Assembly (NCBI GenBank): GCA_022822005.1
Contig: JAJECO010000016.1
Location: 1-64,000 of the forward strand
Length of the DNA: 64,000 nt
Direction of reading: 5' to 3'
From: Candidatus Poribacteria bacterium
GTDB taxonomy: Bacteria; Poribacteria; WGA-4E; PCPOR2b
Shown here one piece after another: positions 33,201 through 43,358 of the stretch (within the stretch, counting starts at the first letter, position 1; every line of letters starts with the position of its first letter). The position numbers were made by a program, and so were the translations under genes. A model generated the notes under the pieces. That model saw nothing but the letters and a program-made list of their open reading frames with translations. It searched no databases and was not told where the DNA came from.

Positions 33201-33302
33201 TAAAGTATAATACGTAATCCGTGATGCGTAAGAAGATATGGAACGTAGATCTGCGTTCCCTACGAAGAGTCGGGCAAGGTTACGGCACACGGAGTGTGCC
33301 TA
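33201..33302. repeat. Gap with two REP palindromes
   Basis: GGAACGtagatctGCGTTCC-CTAC (33240-33263) and GGCACAC-ggaG-TGTGCC-CTACTA (33285-33304). The TAG stop of the PhyH gene is at 33303-33305, inside the second palindrome's CTACTA border. Confidence 0.65.
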
Positions 33303-34139
33303 CTACCATTGATCCAAGCCGAGCAATTTTCGACCCAGTGGAGATAGTTCTGCTGTCTGACCTGTTTCATGCTCCTTCTCGTTTCGGAGCTTCCATGTCG
33401 TTATGCCGGTGACCTCTATGACCAAGCCTGCCAAGCGGTCGTGCCACGCTTTAACGCGATGGTTTCGTGCCTCCTCGTCATATCCCTGCGATGGGAACAT
33501 GGTGATATATTGCACCACTCGTGGGTCTGTCGCTGTGTTGGCGCTGCTTCCGTGGGGCAGGGCGCTGTGCCAGATAATGAGATCGCCTGCTGACCCGGGA
33601 ACCGGTTGCGCGCCAAGGCTTTCCAGATCTTGCTCGCGTGGATTCGCATCCGGGGGCAGGTCTTTCAACCACTCTTCAAGCTGATGATGGAACCCCGGAA
33701 CACAGGTGAACGCGCCCTGATCCGCTGCGGTGTCCGTTAGGTATAACACACCCTGAACCCAGAATTCAATCGGCGGTTCCAGTTGGGTATCCCAGTGGAG
33801 TTTGCCGGGATGTTTCCAGTCCGGCAGCTCTGGCGGGTTCATGCTGGCACGATCGATGCTGACCCACAGTTTCTCGGTTTCCCAGATCTCCGCAAACGCT
33901 TGATGGACACGAGGATATTGCCGGTTATCCCAGAGTGCCTGATGCTGATACATCTCGGTCATGATGGTGGTACGAGACGGGTCGGGATACCAACTCTTTG
34001 GATTGTCGGACTGCATCTCCAAGAAATCCCAAACAGCCCGCTCGGCAGCTTTGAGGTTCTCTGGTGGAACGGCGTTGTGAACGACCACGTAACCGTTTTC
34101 TTCCCAGAACTTTTGATCTTCTGCTGTCAAAACAGGCAT
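33303..34139 (-). CDS. PhyH-family (phytanoyl-CoA dioxygenase-like) oxygenase
   Basis: 278 residues; AAGGAGG seven bases before the ATG at 34139 selects this start over one 13 codons further out. The metal ligands are HWD in KLHWDTQLEPP and the distal His in IIWHSALPHGSSANTATDPRVVQYI, with an Arg nearby for 2-oxoglutarate. A Fe(II)/2-oxoglutarate dioxygenase by family. Not near any lipid genes, so phytanoyl-CoA is unlikely as substrate. The TAG stop comes from a REP border. Confidence 0.87.
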   Translation of the reverse strand: MPVLTAEDQKFWEENGYVVVHNAVPPENLKAAERAVWDFLEMQSDNPKSWYPDPSRTTIMTEMYQHQALWDNRQYPRVHQAFAEIWETEKLWVSIDRASMNPPELPDWKHPGKLHWDTQLEPPIEFWVQGVLYLTDTAADQGAFTCVPGFHHQLEEWLKDLPPDANPREQDLESLGAQPVPGSAGDLIIWHSALPHGSSANTATDPRVVQYITMFPSQGYDEEARNHRVKAWHDRLAGLVIEVTGITTWKLRNEKEHETGQTAELSPLGRKLLGLDQW

Positions 34140-34172
34140 TTTTTTATCCTCCTTGGCTCCGTACTCGGTGCT

Positions 34173-34242
34173 ATACACATTGCGCTCCTCTGGAGCGCAG
34201 GACGTATCGCCCTTCTATAGATATATCGCTCCTCTGGAGCGA
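34173..34242. repeat. Paired-hairpin repeat, CGCTCC version
   Basis: GCGCTCC-tct-GGAGCGC and CGCTCC-tct-GGAGCG hairpins led by atacacat and ctatagatatat, upstream of the PhyH gene. A partial second copy (ttctatagacatatcgctcc) is at 34580-34600. Confidence 0.72.
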
Positions 34243-34371
34243 AAACCCCCTCTCGTTTCCCCGCCTTCTCGTTTTCTCCCCCAGTGTCCTTGCACCTTTG
34301 CGCCTTTGCGTTAAATTGTCTTTTCATTCGTGTAGATTCGCGGATGGCTTATTAATGAACTCCTGGATTAC

Positions 34372-34609
34372 GGCATACGGAGTATGCCTACTACTATTGA
34401 GGATGTGAATCTCGACCTACATGAACTCATGGTAGATTTCAGAATTGCTTAAACAACCCCAATGCACAGCCAACCCCCTAAATCCCCCAACCCCCCTAGC
34501 CCCCCTTGTCAGGGGGGGGAAAGATGGATCGGGACTTATCAGGGGGAAACCCTTGTCAGGGGGACTTTGGACGAATCACCCTTCTATAGACATATCGCTC
34601 CATTTGCCC
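34372..34609. repeat. REPs and a CTATGGTAGATTT-type element
   Basis: GGCATAC-ggaG-TATGCC-CTAC (34372-34391) and a truncated ATCTCGACCTAC palindrome (34399-34420). Then about 34428-34575 begins catggtagatttcagaattg and repeats AATCCCCC/GGGGGA cores several times. No gene. Confidence 0.55.
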
Positions 34610-36415
34610 CTATTTTACAATGACGAGGCGCCGCATTTGATGGTAAGAGGGTGTTGTCAGTTCGTAAAAATAGATGCCACTGGCAACCTGTTCCCCCAAG
34701 GCATTACGCCCGTCCCAATACGCAGCACGTCCCCGACTATGATAGAAGCCTGCCGACTGATAACCGAGCGGAAGGGCGCGAATCAGCTTGCCCGTTGTAT
34801 CATAAATGGATAATGAGACAAGACTATCTTCCGAAAGTTGATATGGAATCCACGTTTCCGGGTTGAATGGATTGGGGAAGTTCTGCAATAACTGGGTCAT
34901 CTTCGGTTGACCGATACTATCAAGCCTGATAGACAGAGCCGCGTTTGCAAGGTCCTCAGGGGTAACTATAGCAGTGAAGGCGTCTGATTCAACGTTTTCA
35001 CCCGGACCGGTAACTCGTACTTCAATTACATCTCCAGCTTGGACAACACTCCGTCGTGCTAGGTCGGCGGTCGCAGCGGCGAAGTAATTATCACGCACCT
35101 GGGCTTCCATGACGGTGTTGGTCCGAAGGTTTCGGACTGTGACCAGATAATCGTTGAACTGCTGGCTACCTTCTAGATGCCCACTAACAACGAATGCCCA
35201 TGTCTGATAGGGTGTTGTGGCAAGGGGTGCTGCGGGGACTTGCATCTGATTTGTCCACGCCGTCCCTGTGAAGACAATGTCGCGTGCCTTTGGTAGATTG
35301 ACGATGTACCCTTTTCCCCCTTCGATGGAAAATCCATCGTCCGGTGCATCTGGGGTCCACCCGACGAATTGGTGGTTTACGACATCAAGTGTAATGACTG
35401 TGGTCGCGCCTGTCTTTACTGCAAGCGAGCGTGCTGTCATGTGGACAGTCGGTTTCAGAGGCACAGACAGCATGTTCAGACCTTCAGAGAGGTGCATAGA
35501 GAAAATATTGCCGAAACCTTCTCCGGTTGGTCTACCGAGGAAACCGTGTCTACGTCCATCTGCTAAGTCATAATACCCGACAATACTTCCATCCTGATTA
35601 ACATTTCGGACGACAGTGATAACACTACCTGGGATCCGTACTTCATAGAGGGTGCCATCTGGCATGAGGATATAGGACCGCAGAATATCGTTTGCAGCTT
35701 TGGCTCTAAAACCGACAGCCCCAAAATCGGTGATAGTGTTTACAAATAGGAATTGAAGATTCGGCATTTCTGGGAGGTCTATAGTGGTGAAATTGCCATC
35801 GGGGTCCCGCATGAACCCATGAAACATTCCATCGGCATCAATGTAGCTGCCGACGACGGCCCCTGCGGCATTGACAAAGTCTCCATAAGTGTTGACTGCA
35901 CCAGGGAATGTAATTATCAGCTCCCCTGAGAAAGCGTGGGTGCTTCCTGCTTCATCGACGATGTTACCGCTCAGAGCCCCCGTTTCATCACTAATACCGT
36001 AGATGTGGGTTTCGGCTGCGCCGGGAAAATCGTATTGTCGCAGTTCGCCACCTTCTAAGATAACGCCGTGGTAGACTCCATCTATATCTTTGTAGTGTCC
36101 GGCTGCTTTTCCGGTGTTGTCGAGTGCATAGAAAAAGGTATTGACGGAACCCGGAAAGTCGTACGTTGTAAAAATGCCGTCTATCAATGTGAAGCCGATG
36201 GTTTTCTCGCCATCAGGACTCCGCGTGTTCCCTGCGTAATCCCCGAAATCGTTACTTGCAGCCACTTCCAAAAAATCGACCCCAGGGACCTCGATCGTCT
36301 CAAAGATATAATCTGCAATCGGTATTTCGGCATCAATTTGGGCAACGGCATATCCTATGAAACAGATAATTAGACATATAAACAAGGGAAATTTCGTTTT
36401 TGTAGAGTAATTCAT
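34610..36415 (-). CDS. Secreted HAF-repeat protein with C-terminal FlgD-like domain
   Basis: 601 residues from the ATG at 36415 (AAGGA upstream). Signal peptide (MNYSTKTKFPLFICLIICFIGYAVAQ). N-terminal half: HAF-type propeller repeats such as GFTLIDGIFTTYDFPGSVNTFFYALDNTGKAAGHYKD. Then a middle region (SEGLNMLSVPLKPT, VGWTPDAPDDGFSIEGGKGYIVN) and a carbohydrate- or Ig-like stretch. It ends with QNFPNPFNPETWIPYQL and a FlgD-like Ig domain (LSIYDTTGKLIRALPLG, YWDGRNALGEQVASGIYFYEL), a common C-terminal domain of secreted proteins in these lineages. It lies downstream of a frameshifted paralog, in the same orientation. Confidence 0.83.
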   Translation of the reverse strand: MNYSTKTKFPLFICLIICFIGYAVAQIDAEIPIADYIFETIEVPGVDFLEVAASNDFGDYAGNTRSPDGEKTIGFTLIDGIFTTYDFPGSVNTFFYALDNTGKAAGHYKDIDGVYHGVILEGGELRQYDFPGAAETHIYGISDETGALSGNIVDEAGSTHAFSGELIITFPGAVNTYGDFVNAAGAVVGSYIDADGMFHGFMRDPDGNFTTIDLPEMPNLQFLFVNTITDFGAVGFRAKAANDILRSYILMPDGTLYEVRIPGSVITVVRNVNQDGSIVGYYDLADGRRHGFLGRPTGEGFGNIFSMHLSEGLNMLSVPLKPTVHMTARSLAVKTGATTVITLDVVNHQFVGWTPDAPDDGFSIEGGKGYIVNLPKARDIVFTGTAWTNQMQVPAAPLATTPYQTWAFVVSGHLEGSQQFNDYLVTVRNLRTNTVMEAQVRDNYFAAATADLARRSVVQAGDVIEVRVTGPGENVESDAFTAIVTPEDLANAALSIRLDSIGQPKMTQLLQNFPNPFNPETWIPYQLSEDSLVSLSIYDTTGKLIRALPLGYQSAGFYHSRGRAAYWDGRNALGEQVASGIYFYELTTPSYHQMRRLVIVK

Positions 36416-36482
36416 AGCTATCCTTAGTTGATGTAAAAAGGTTGATGTAAAAAGAAAGAGCATCGGTTGATCTTCGTGCTTT

Positions 36483-39157
36483 CTATTTTAAAATCAGCAT
36501 CTTCCGCGTTGCTGAAAACTTAGGGGTATGCAAACTGTAGAAGTAAACTCCAGAGGCAACCTGCTCACCCAAGTTATTGCGTCCATCCCAGTACGCCGCC
36601 GTAGAGCGCGTCATATAGAACCCCTGTCCCTTGAAACCGAGATCCAATGTCCGCACCAGATCGCCAGACGTGTCGTAAATCTGGAGGGTCACATCTGCCG
36701 ATGTTTCAAGCTGGTATGGAATCCATGTTTCAGGGTTGAACGGATTGGGGAAGTTTTGTAACAACTGCGTCAACTTCGGTTGACCGATACTATCAAGCCT
36801 GATAGACAGAACCGCGTTCGCTAGGTCCTCAGGGGTTACTATAGAGGTAAAGGTGTCTGATTCCACATTTCCCCCCGGACTGATCACTCGGATTTCAATC
36901 ACGTCTCCCGCTTGGACAACGCTCCGGCGTGTCAGGTCGGCGGTTGCAGCCGCAAAGTAATCGCCTTGCACCGAGGTAGTTATCACGCTGTTTGTTCTCG
37001 TGTTACGGACGATTACTTGGTAGTCGTCAAACACTGATTTACCTTCCAAATGTCCACTTACAACGAACGCCCACGCTTCTTGAATCGGTTCCACGGAGAC
37101 GGAAGGTGCTGCCGCAGCGTCTTCCGTCTGGTTTGTCCACCGCGATCCGACGTAGGCAAATTGACGAGTTTCTGGGACATTGACGATATAGCCTTTCCCA
37201 CCTTCAATCGGAAAACCGTCGTCCGGTGCGCTTGGCGTCCACCCGACGAATTGCTGCTTTGCTGTATCCAGGGTGATGACGGTTGTAGCACCTGTCAGCC
37301 CCGCAAGTGACTTGGCGGTCATCGGTTTTGGCGGTGCCAACGGGACAGAAATCATGTTCAAACCTTTAGCGAGCGTGACGTTGAAGACGTTGCCCAAATA
37401 ATCGCTCACTGCCTTAGGGCCGAGTCTGGCAATAAACCCGTGTCTGCGCCCATCCGCTGAGTCATAGTGTCCGACGACGGAACCGTCCTGATTAATATTC
37501 CAGCCTTCTGTGCTAACGCTGCCCGGAAAGTGCAATTCCTGTAGGTTGAGGGGGCTGCCGACATAGGTGCGTGGGACATCGCCCGCTGCTTTGGCTCGCC
37601 CAACAACAGCCCTCGCATTGTTGAGACCGTGCAGAAAAAAGTAGTCGAGATGTGTTCGTTTGGAAGGTCAATAGATAGAAATCTACCGAAAGAACTACGC
37701 ATGTATGCATGATATACACCTTCAGCATCCACGTAGCTGCCCACGATATGGCCTGTCCAGCTCACAAAATCGGCGTATGTTGCCAATGCCCCGGGACGCT
37801 CGACTATTGTGTCCCCTGAGAACCCACGGCGAACACCAGAGGCATCTATATAATTGCCCGTCAGTGCCCCCGTCGCATCGCTAAGACCGTATATCTCCGT
37901 TTGGACGGCGCCCGGAAAATCGTATTGCCGCATTTCGCCATTCTCTAAGATAACACCGTGGTAAAGACCACCGCTATCTTGGTAGTGACCCGCAGCTGTT
38001 CCATCATTGCCGAGTGCATAGAAATAGGTGCCCTGTGAGTCAGGGAAATCATAGGTCGTAAAAACGCCGTCAATAAGTGTAAAGCCGACATCTTTTTCAC
38101 TATCAGCACGCCGCATATTGCCGGCGTAATCCTCAAAGTCGCTGCTGGCAGTTACCGCTAAAAAATCTACACCCGGAACATCAATACTCTCAAAAGTATA
38201 GTTGAGTTCAGGAGGCACAACACCGGGTCGTGATTGTGGAGTACCCTCTTTCGGTTTAGCGATAAACCCGTGTCTACGTCCATCCGCAGCGTCATAGTGT
38301 CCGACGATAGAGTTGTCCTGATTAACATTCCAGCCTTCCGTGCTGACGCTGCCCGGAACCTTCAATTCTTGTAAGCCTACGGGGTTGCCGGCATAGGTGC
38401 GCGGGACATCGTCCACCGCTTTGGCTCGACCAACGGCAATCAGGGCGTTGTTGATACCGTGCAGAAAAAAGTATTCGAGATTTGATGCTACTGGCAGATC
38501 CAGCGTTGCAAAACTACCCCCAGGACCACGCAGGTACGCATGATATGTGCCTTCAGCACCTACGTAGCTGCCCACGATATTGTCTAGCCCGCTCACAAAA
38601 TCGGCATAAGTTTCCGTTGCCCCGGGATACTCAATTATTTGATCTCCTGAGAATCCACGGCGAACGCCGGAAGCATCGATAAAATTACCCGTCAGTGCGC
38701 CCGTCGAATCGCTATACCCGTATATCTCCGTTTGGACGGCGCCCGGAAAATCGTATTGTCGCATTTCGCCGTTCTCCAAGATAACGCCATGATACAGACC
38801 GTCGCTATCTTGGTAGTGACCGGCAGCTAGCCCATTATTACCAAGCGCATAGAAATGCGTTTTCTGCGAGCCGGGGAAATCATAGGTCGTAAAAACGCCA
38901 TCAATAAGTGTAAAGCCGACTTCCTTTTCACCGTCAGCACCCCGCGTGTAGCCGGCGTAATCCTCAAAGTCGCTACTCGCAGCCAACGCTAAAAAATCTA
39001 CACCCGGAACATCAATCGTTTCAAAGGTATAGTTGGCAGATATGCCAACGGGTTGTCCATCAACCTGTGCATCAGCGTCTCCTAGGAGAAAGGAATTGAG
39101 GCATACAAACAACGTAAAGGTGTAAAACAAAAAACTGGGCTTAATCTGGATTTGCAT
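36483..39157 (-). pseudogene. Frameshifted HAF-repeat/FlgD-like secreted protein
   Basis: The gene starts at the ATG at 39157 (ACGGAG upstream) with a signal peptide (MQIQIKPSFLFYTFTLFVCLNSFLLGDADA). The first frame encodes two HAF modules (YTFETIDVPGVDFLALAASSDFEDYAG and a near copy from about 38215). At 37650/37651 a one-base deletion shifts the frame; comparison with the first module (NLEYFFLHG versus LDYFFLHG) locates it. The second frame continues through PGSVSTEGW to QNFPNPFNPETWIPYQL and the FlgD-like end at 36483. Total length would be about 891 residues. Either a true pseudogene or a sequence error; the site is not a homopolymer. Confidence 0.85.
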
Positions 39158-39353
39158 AGAGAAAATCTCCGTTAAGGTTTTTTGTACTAAAGTTTGTACA
39201 ATTGAAGCGAAACGGGTCACGCCCCGGAGGGTACGTCCCCGCCCGTATATTTTGCATAACGTAGGAGGGACTTCCAATTCCCGACTATTGGACCGGTTTC
39301 TAACGTTTGGTTTATCGACTAACAACTTGGGTAAGTAAAGATGATTGTTGGGC
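39158..39353. repeat. Gap upstream of the HAF gene with a REP
   Basis: GTAGGAGGGACTTCCAATTCCCGAC at 39261-39285 has a short stem and starts GTAG. The rest is AT-rich leader of the HAF gene; a promoter cannot be placed. Confidence 0.4.
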
Positions 39354-40211
39354 TTATTGCGATGGCCTCCAGTTTTTGATGTGTTTTTGCCAAACGCGGT
39401 CTACCTCGCCTCGGATGGCTTGCACATCCTTCCATCGGTCTGGAAATACGGATAGCGTATAGCCCATCGCGCCTTGTTCGGGACATACGAACATCTCTCG
39501 CCCCGGCGTCGCGGCTTGTAGCCAGACTTCGATGAGCCGATCAGCGAACTCAAGCCAATCCTGGAACTCCGGTGTGAATTCGCCGTCGTGACCGAGCGCG
39601 GGGATCTGGCAGTGGTGGCCGTTGAATGGGCGGAAATGGAACTGCTGGGCGAGTTGGATAAGATCGACCCGTTCCGCCAATCGATCCCAGTAGGGTGGCG
39701 AGAGGTGTTTGATAATAGCGGGGTGTGAGAAATCCCACGTCATCTTTAGGGGACGCCCCTCTGCCTTCTCAAAGCCCTCTGCGAGCGCGTAAGCCTTCTC
39801 CGGCGTCTCGGTGCAGGTGTCGCGGTGAACCTCAATGGCGACATCCATCTCCAGTCTGCCTGCGGTCTCCATGACTTGGCGTGCCCGTGTTATCGCTTCG
39901 GCTGTCGGGGTATCGTGATCGAGCATCTGCACGTTGACACAGACTGCACCTGCTTCTTTAATCGCCTGCAGCTTCGGTTCAACCTCTTCTGCATCGCCAA
40001 TATCTACGGTTGCTGCGAACAACAATCCGTGTCGTTGGACATGCTCGGCGGTGACGACCGGCACTCGACCGAGAAAACCGTCGAACCCAGCATTTTTTAT
40101 CTCTACTAACTTCTGATCGATAGACCATTCTCCGTCCGCATCGCCATAGTCTGTTAGAGTCCAGAGCGTTGCCATGTGTCGGATCTGCGGTGGGTTGATT
40201 GTGTTTGGCAT
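39354..40211 (-). CDS. Xylose-isomerase-like TIM barrel
   Basis: 285 residues, AP-endonuclease-2 superfamily. Metal-ligand strands VAIEVHRDTC, MTWDFSHPAI and MFVCPEQGA are recognisable. AGGAGG precedes the ATG. No isomerase or oxidoreductase partner lies next to it; its neighbours are a secreted HAF gene and a PhyH gene on the other strand. Sugar epimerase or isomerase activity is a family inference. The sequence is distant from those at 13.5 and 61 kb. Confidence 0.8.
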   Translation of the reverse strand: MPNTINPPQIRHMATLWTLTDYGDADGEWSIDQKLVEIKNAGFDGFLGRVPVVTAEHVQRHGLLFAATVDIGDAEEVEPKLQAIKEAGAVCVNVQMLDHDTPTAEAITRARQVMETAGRLEMDVAIEVHRDTCTETPEKAYALAEGFEKAEGRPLKMTWDFSHPAIIKHLSPPYWDRLAERVDLIQLAQQFHFRPFNGHHCQIPALGHDGEFTPEFQDWLEFADRLIEVWLQAATPGREMFVCPEQGAMGYTLSVFPDRWKDVQAIRGEVDRVWQKHIKNWRPSQ

Positions 40212-40631
40212 GTTATTTATTGATACCTCCTGCGTCCTATATTAACAGTTCTACGAAACGGTAGAATTGGTAACAGGTGTTCAGATCCAGCCCCCTTCGT
40301 TGGATCGCAATTCACAAGGGATTTTTCGATTGAATTGTAAGTCTCGAAAGGATATACTAAAGCAAATTTTCTGTCAAGGGATAAAGTATTCTGTCTAGGA
40401 TCATTTAATTCTTCGGGCGGGGCAAGTCGCTTTGGATCCCGATTTATCGGGGATGCCCCTTCTACGATGTAGGAGGGCAATCAAAGTCGGTCAAAAAACG
40501 GAAAACTATGGTAGATTTTAGAATTAATTAGACACTGCCAATCGGCGAGGTTAGGACTTTGTGCGCGGAGTTACGGCACACTCTGTGTGCCTACTACTTT
40601 TTAGGTGATGCGGAGAGGGAGGAGTTACGCA
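40212..40631. repeat. Gap with REPs
   Basis: A cccgatttatcgggg cassette with CTAC is at 40437-40465. A ctatggtagattttagaattaa fragment (40506-40528) is a stray end of the second MITE-like family. GGCACAC-tct-GTGTGCC-CTAC is at 40575-40594. No gene. Confidence 0.5.
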
Positions 40632-41378
40632 ATGCTCACACAAGAACAGATCAACCACTTTCAAACGTTCGGATTTCTGATTTTTCGGCAGCTGTTCAGT
40701 CAGGACGAACTGAAGACCATCCATACGGAGTTTGAAGCAGCGATGGCAGAGGCGTTTCGGGATGACCCATTCGATGGTACACGCCGACATTGGCTGATAA
40801 CGATGGGATCCGATACACCTTTCCTTGCGTCATTACTGGAAGATCCACGATTCTGCGATACGGCGGAACAGCTTTACGGGGAGGACGTCTTCGGTATTGC
40901 CTCCGACATCAACCGTTACGTCGGGGATACGCGATGGCATCCCGATACAGGAAGCCTCCATCAGTACGGCGTCAAGTTCGCATATTATCTGCAACCGGTG
41001 GCTGCGGAAAGCGGTGCGTTGCGATTGATACCGGGATCGCACGAGTCGTCCTTCCACGGGGAATTACGGCAAAAGATGGACGAATTAGAACTCGACATCC
41101 CCGATGTGCCCGCGTATGTCTTTGAATCGGAGCCGGGGGATGTGGTGGCTTTCGATGTGCGATGTTGGCATGCGAGCTGGGGCGGTGCGGTGGATCGGCG
41201 GATGTGCGTCTTGGTGTACTACAACAACCCAAAGACACCAGAGGAAGCAGAAGCCACGAAGAAACAGATCATCGGCAATGGGGTTGACTACGGACCGTGG
41301 GTTACCAATGCCGAGGGGAATTCCAAGCGTCAACGGTGGATAAATCAAATGCGAGCGTTGGCGCCCGATGCGCTTTGA
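40632..41378 (+). CDS. PhyH-family oxygenase
   Basis: 248 residues; GGGAGGAG seven bases before the ATG at 40632. Ligands: H103-P-D105 in RWHPDTGSLHQYG, distal H180 in FDVRCWHASWGG, and R190 for 2-oxoglutarate. It resembles PhyH proteins of unknown substrate (LTQEQINHFQTFGFLIFRQLFSQDELKTI at the N-terminus is the usual opening). No signal peptide. It is divergent from the TIM-barrel gene. Confidence 0.88.
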   Translation: MLTQEQINHFQTFGFLIFRQLFSQDELKTIHTEFEAAMAEAFRDDPFDGTRRHWLITMGSDTPFLASLLEDPRFCDTAEQLYGEDVFGIASDINRYVGDTRWHPDTGSLHQYGVKFAYYLQPVAAESGALRLIPGSHESSFHGELRQKMDELELDIPDVPAYVFESEPGDVVAFDVRCWHASWGGAVDRRMCVLVYYNNPKTPEEAEATKKQIIGNGVDYGPWVTNAEGNSKRQRWINQMRALAPDAL

Positions 41379-41980
41379 TGACAGTTGAGTTATAGGTTCT
41401 GTTGAGATTTGAGGGGAGTGTAGGTTGGGTTGAAATCCAACTACGGTAGATTTGCGGCTGCGCAGAAACTACCCAACACACAGCAAACCCCCTAAATCCC
41501 GCCCCCGATAAACCGGGATGTACCCCTTGTCAGGGGGACTTGATACGCAACGCCCAATTAAAGGTAACCCCCTAAATCCCCATTGTCAGGGGGACTTTGG
41601 CAGCTTCGCACATTCCGCAAGCCAATGCCGATACGTCGGAACGCTACTTATGCCAGATTACCTGATGATTACAGCGTTTGCCAATTAGCAACATCAAGAG
41701 GTCAACACGCCCTAGCCCATAGGTCATGTTTCCATTCTGGGTAGATTGTTTAGAAATAGCCGACTTGATGACACACATGTCGCCCCGCTGGGGCTAGGAA
41801 AACTTGAAAATTTCCGGATTATAGAGATTGGCTTTGATAAAATCGGGATTCGCAGCCACTGGAACAAAGGGGTGGACAAGCGGCTTCCGTAAGGAACGCA
41901 GATCTCCGTTCCCTACCAAATAGCCCTTCGAAGGATAGATGGGTTTAAGGCAGGCATGGCAGTTGAAATTTAGATATTCT
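41379..41980. repeat. Repeat-rich gap
   Basis: A ctacggtagatttgcggctg-type element with CCCCTAAATCCC cores spans 41446-41600. A single GCCCC-gct-GGGGC hairpin is at 41773-41796. GGAACGcagatctCCGTTCC-CTAC is at 41893-41916. Nothing looks coding. Confidence 0.5.
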
Positions 41981-42141
41981 TAGGAGTTACGCAGTTCAGT
42001 TTGTAGTAGCGCAATAAATTGCGCTACTACAAACCTAAGACCTTACTGTAGTTGACCGATTCATCGGGCGTTGGAAATGGCGTGCTGCGGTGATGAATCG
42101 CCGAACTACAAAGCTTTGAGTGTTCAAGTGCGTAAGTCCTA
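41981..42141. repeat. MITE-like element (TAGGACTTACGCA family) with REP cargo
   Basis: Ends TAGGAGTTACGCA and TGCGTAAGTCCTA, with TATTCT on both sides (41975-41980, 42142-42147). The cargo is not the CCCTTGTCAGGGGG core. It holds GTAGTAGCGCAA-taaa-TTGCGCTACTAC (42003-42030) and a GTAGTT...GAACTAC palindrome (42053-42110). Confidence 0.8.
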
Positions 42142-42190
42142 TATTCTATTAATCGTGGTATAATCTGTCACAAAAAGAGGAGATGGATAG

Positions 42191-43159
42191 ATGCACGCAA
42201 TTTGTATTCATGAACACGGCGGGCCGGAGGCGCTCCGTTACGAAGAGGTTGCAAGGAGTGAGCCCGGTGCGGGAGAAGCGCGGGTACGCATCGAAGCAGC
42301 AGGATTAAACTATATCGATATTTATCACAGGACAGGACTCTATCCGAGTACTGAAATGCCCTTCACGCCGGGGATGGAAGGTGCCGGGGTGGTCGAAGCA
42401 ATCGGTCCCGACGTCACGGAAGTGAATGTGGGGGATCGTGTCGGTTATGCAATGCACCAAGGTTCCTATACCGAAGAAGCAATTGTGCCATCGGGAGTGC
42501 TGGTTCCTCTACCTGATTCTATTGATACACAGTCGGCAGCGGCAGCGATGCTGCAAGGAATGACAGCACATTACCTGACCCGTAGCACCTATCCGCTCAG
42601 TACGAGTGATATCGCATTGGTTCATGCGGCCGCGGGTGGGGTCGGGCTGTTGCTTATTCAGATGGCGAAGATGCTGGGAGCACGTGTATTGGGCACAGTC
42701 TCCACGCCGGAGAAAGCGGAACTTGCTAAGGGTGCTGGCGCAGACGAGGTCATCCTCTATACGGAGACGGATTTTGAAGCAGAGGTTAAACGTTTGACCG
42801 ATGGCGGTGGGGTTGATGTGGTCTACGATTCGGTCGCCAAAACCACCTTTGACAAGAGCCTTAACTGTCTACGTCCTCGCGGTTATTTGGTGCTATTTGG
42901 GCAGTCGAGTGGGCCTGTTCCGCCGTTCGATTTGAGCCGTCTGTCGCGTGGTTCGATGTTCATCACACGACCGGGGTTGGGGCATTATGCTGCGGATCGG
43001 GAAGAGCTGATGGGGCGTGCGGGTGATCTTTTTGAATGGATTGGTTCTGGTGCGTTGAAGTTGCGTATTGATCGGACGTTTCCGCTCCAAGATGCCGCCG
43101 ATGCGCACCGTGCGCTGGAGGGCAGACAGACAACAGGGAAAGTCCTGTTGGTTCCTTAG
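42191..43159 (+). CDS. Quinone-oxidoreductase-like MDR protein
   Basis: 322 residues, medium-chain dehydrogenase/reductase without the structural zinc site. Seen: ALRYEEVARSEPGAGEARVRIEAAGLNYIDIYHRTGLY, and the NADPH motif VHAAAGGVGLLLIQMAKMLGARVLGT. It ends with the typical GRQTTGKVLLVP. Quinone oxidoreductase (QorA) or a related enoyl or aldehyde reductase. GAGGAG precedes the ATG. The next gene begins 199 bp downstream. Confidence 0.88.
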   Translation: MHAICIHEHGGPEALRYEEVARSEPGAGEARVRIEAAGLNYIDIYHRTGLYPSTEMPFTPGMEGAGVVEAIGPDVTEVNVGDRVGYAMHQGSYTEEAIVPSGVLVPLPDSIDTQSAAAAMLQGMTAHYLTRSTYPLSTSDIALVHAAAGGVGLLLIQMAKMLGARVLGTVSTPEKAELAKGAGADEVILYTETDFEAEVKRLTDGGGVDVVYDSVAKTTFDKSLNCLRPRGYLVLFGQSSGPVPPFDLSRLSRGSMFITRPGLGHYAADREELMGRAGDLFEWIGSGALKLRIDRTFPLQDAADAHRALEGRQTTGKVLLVP

Positions 43160-43358
43160 GATTGACTCTGATGCCGTTGTTGCCCCCTGTCGGCCGCTGG
43201 GGTTGTGTTGGTTCATTAGTTCATTGGTTCATTGAATCGATTACGAACACGCCTCCTATAAACGTCAGTACGCTCTAGCAACCTGAGCAATCTCAATTAT
43301 TTACACTGTTCGTACAAGTCTACATACCAACTGAATTTTAAAAGATAGGAGTTCTGAT
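43160..43358. other. Short gap
   Basis: GTTCATTA-like short repeats are at 43208-43236. AGGAG lies before the peptidase ATG. Confidence 0.4.
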
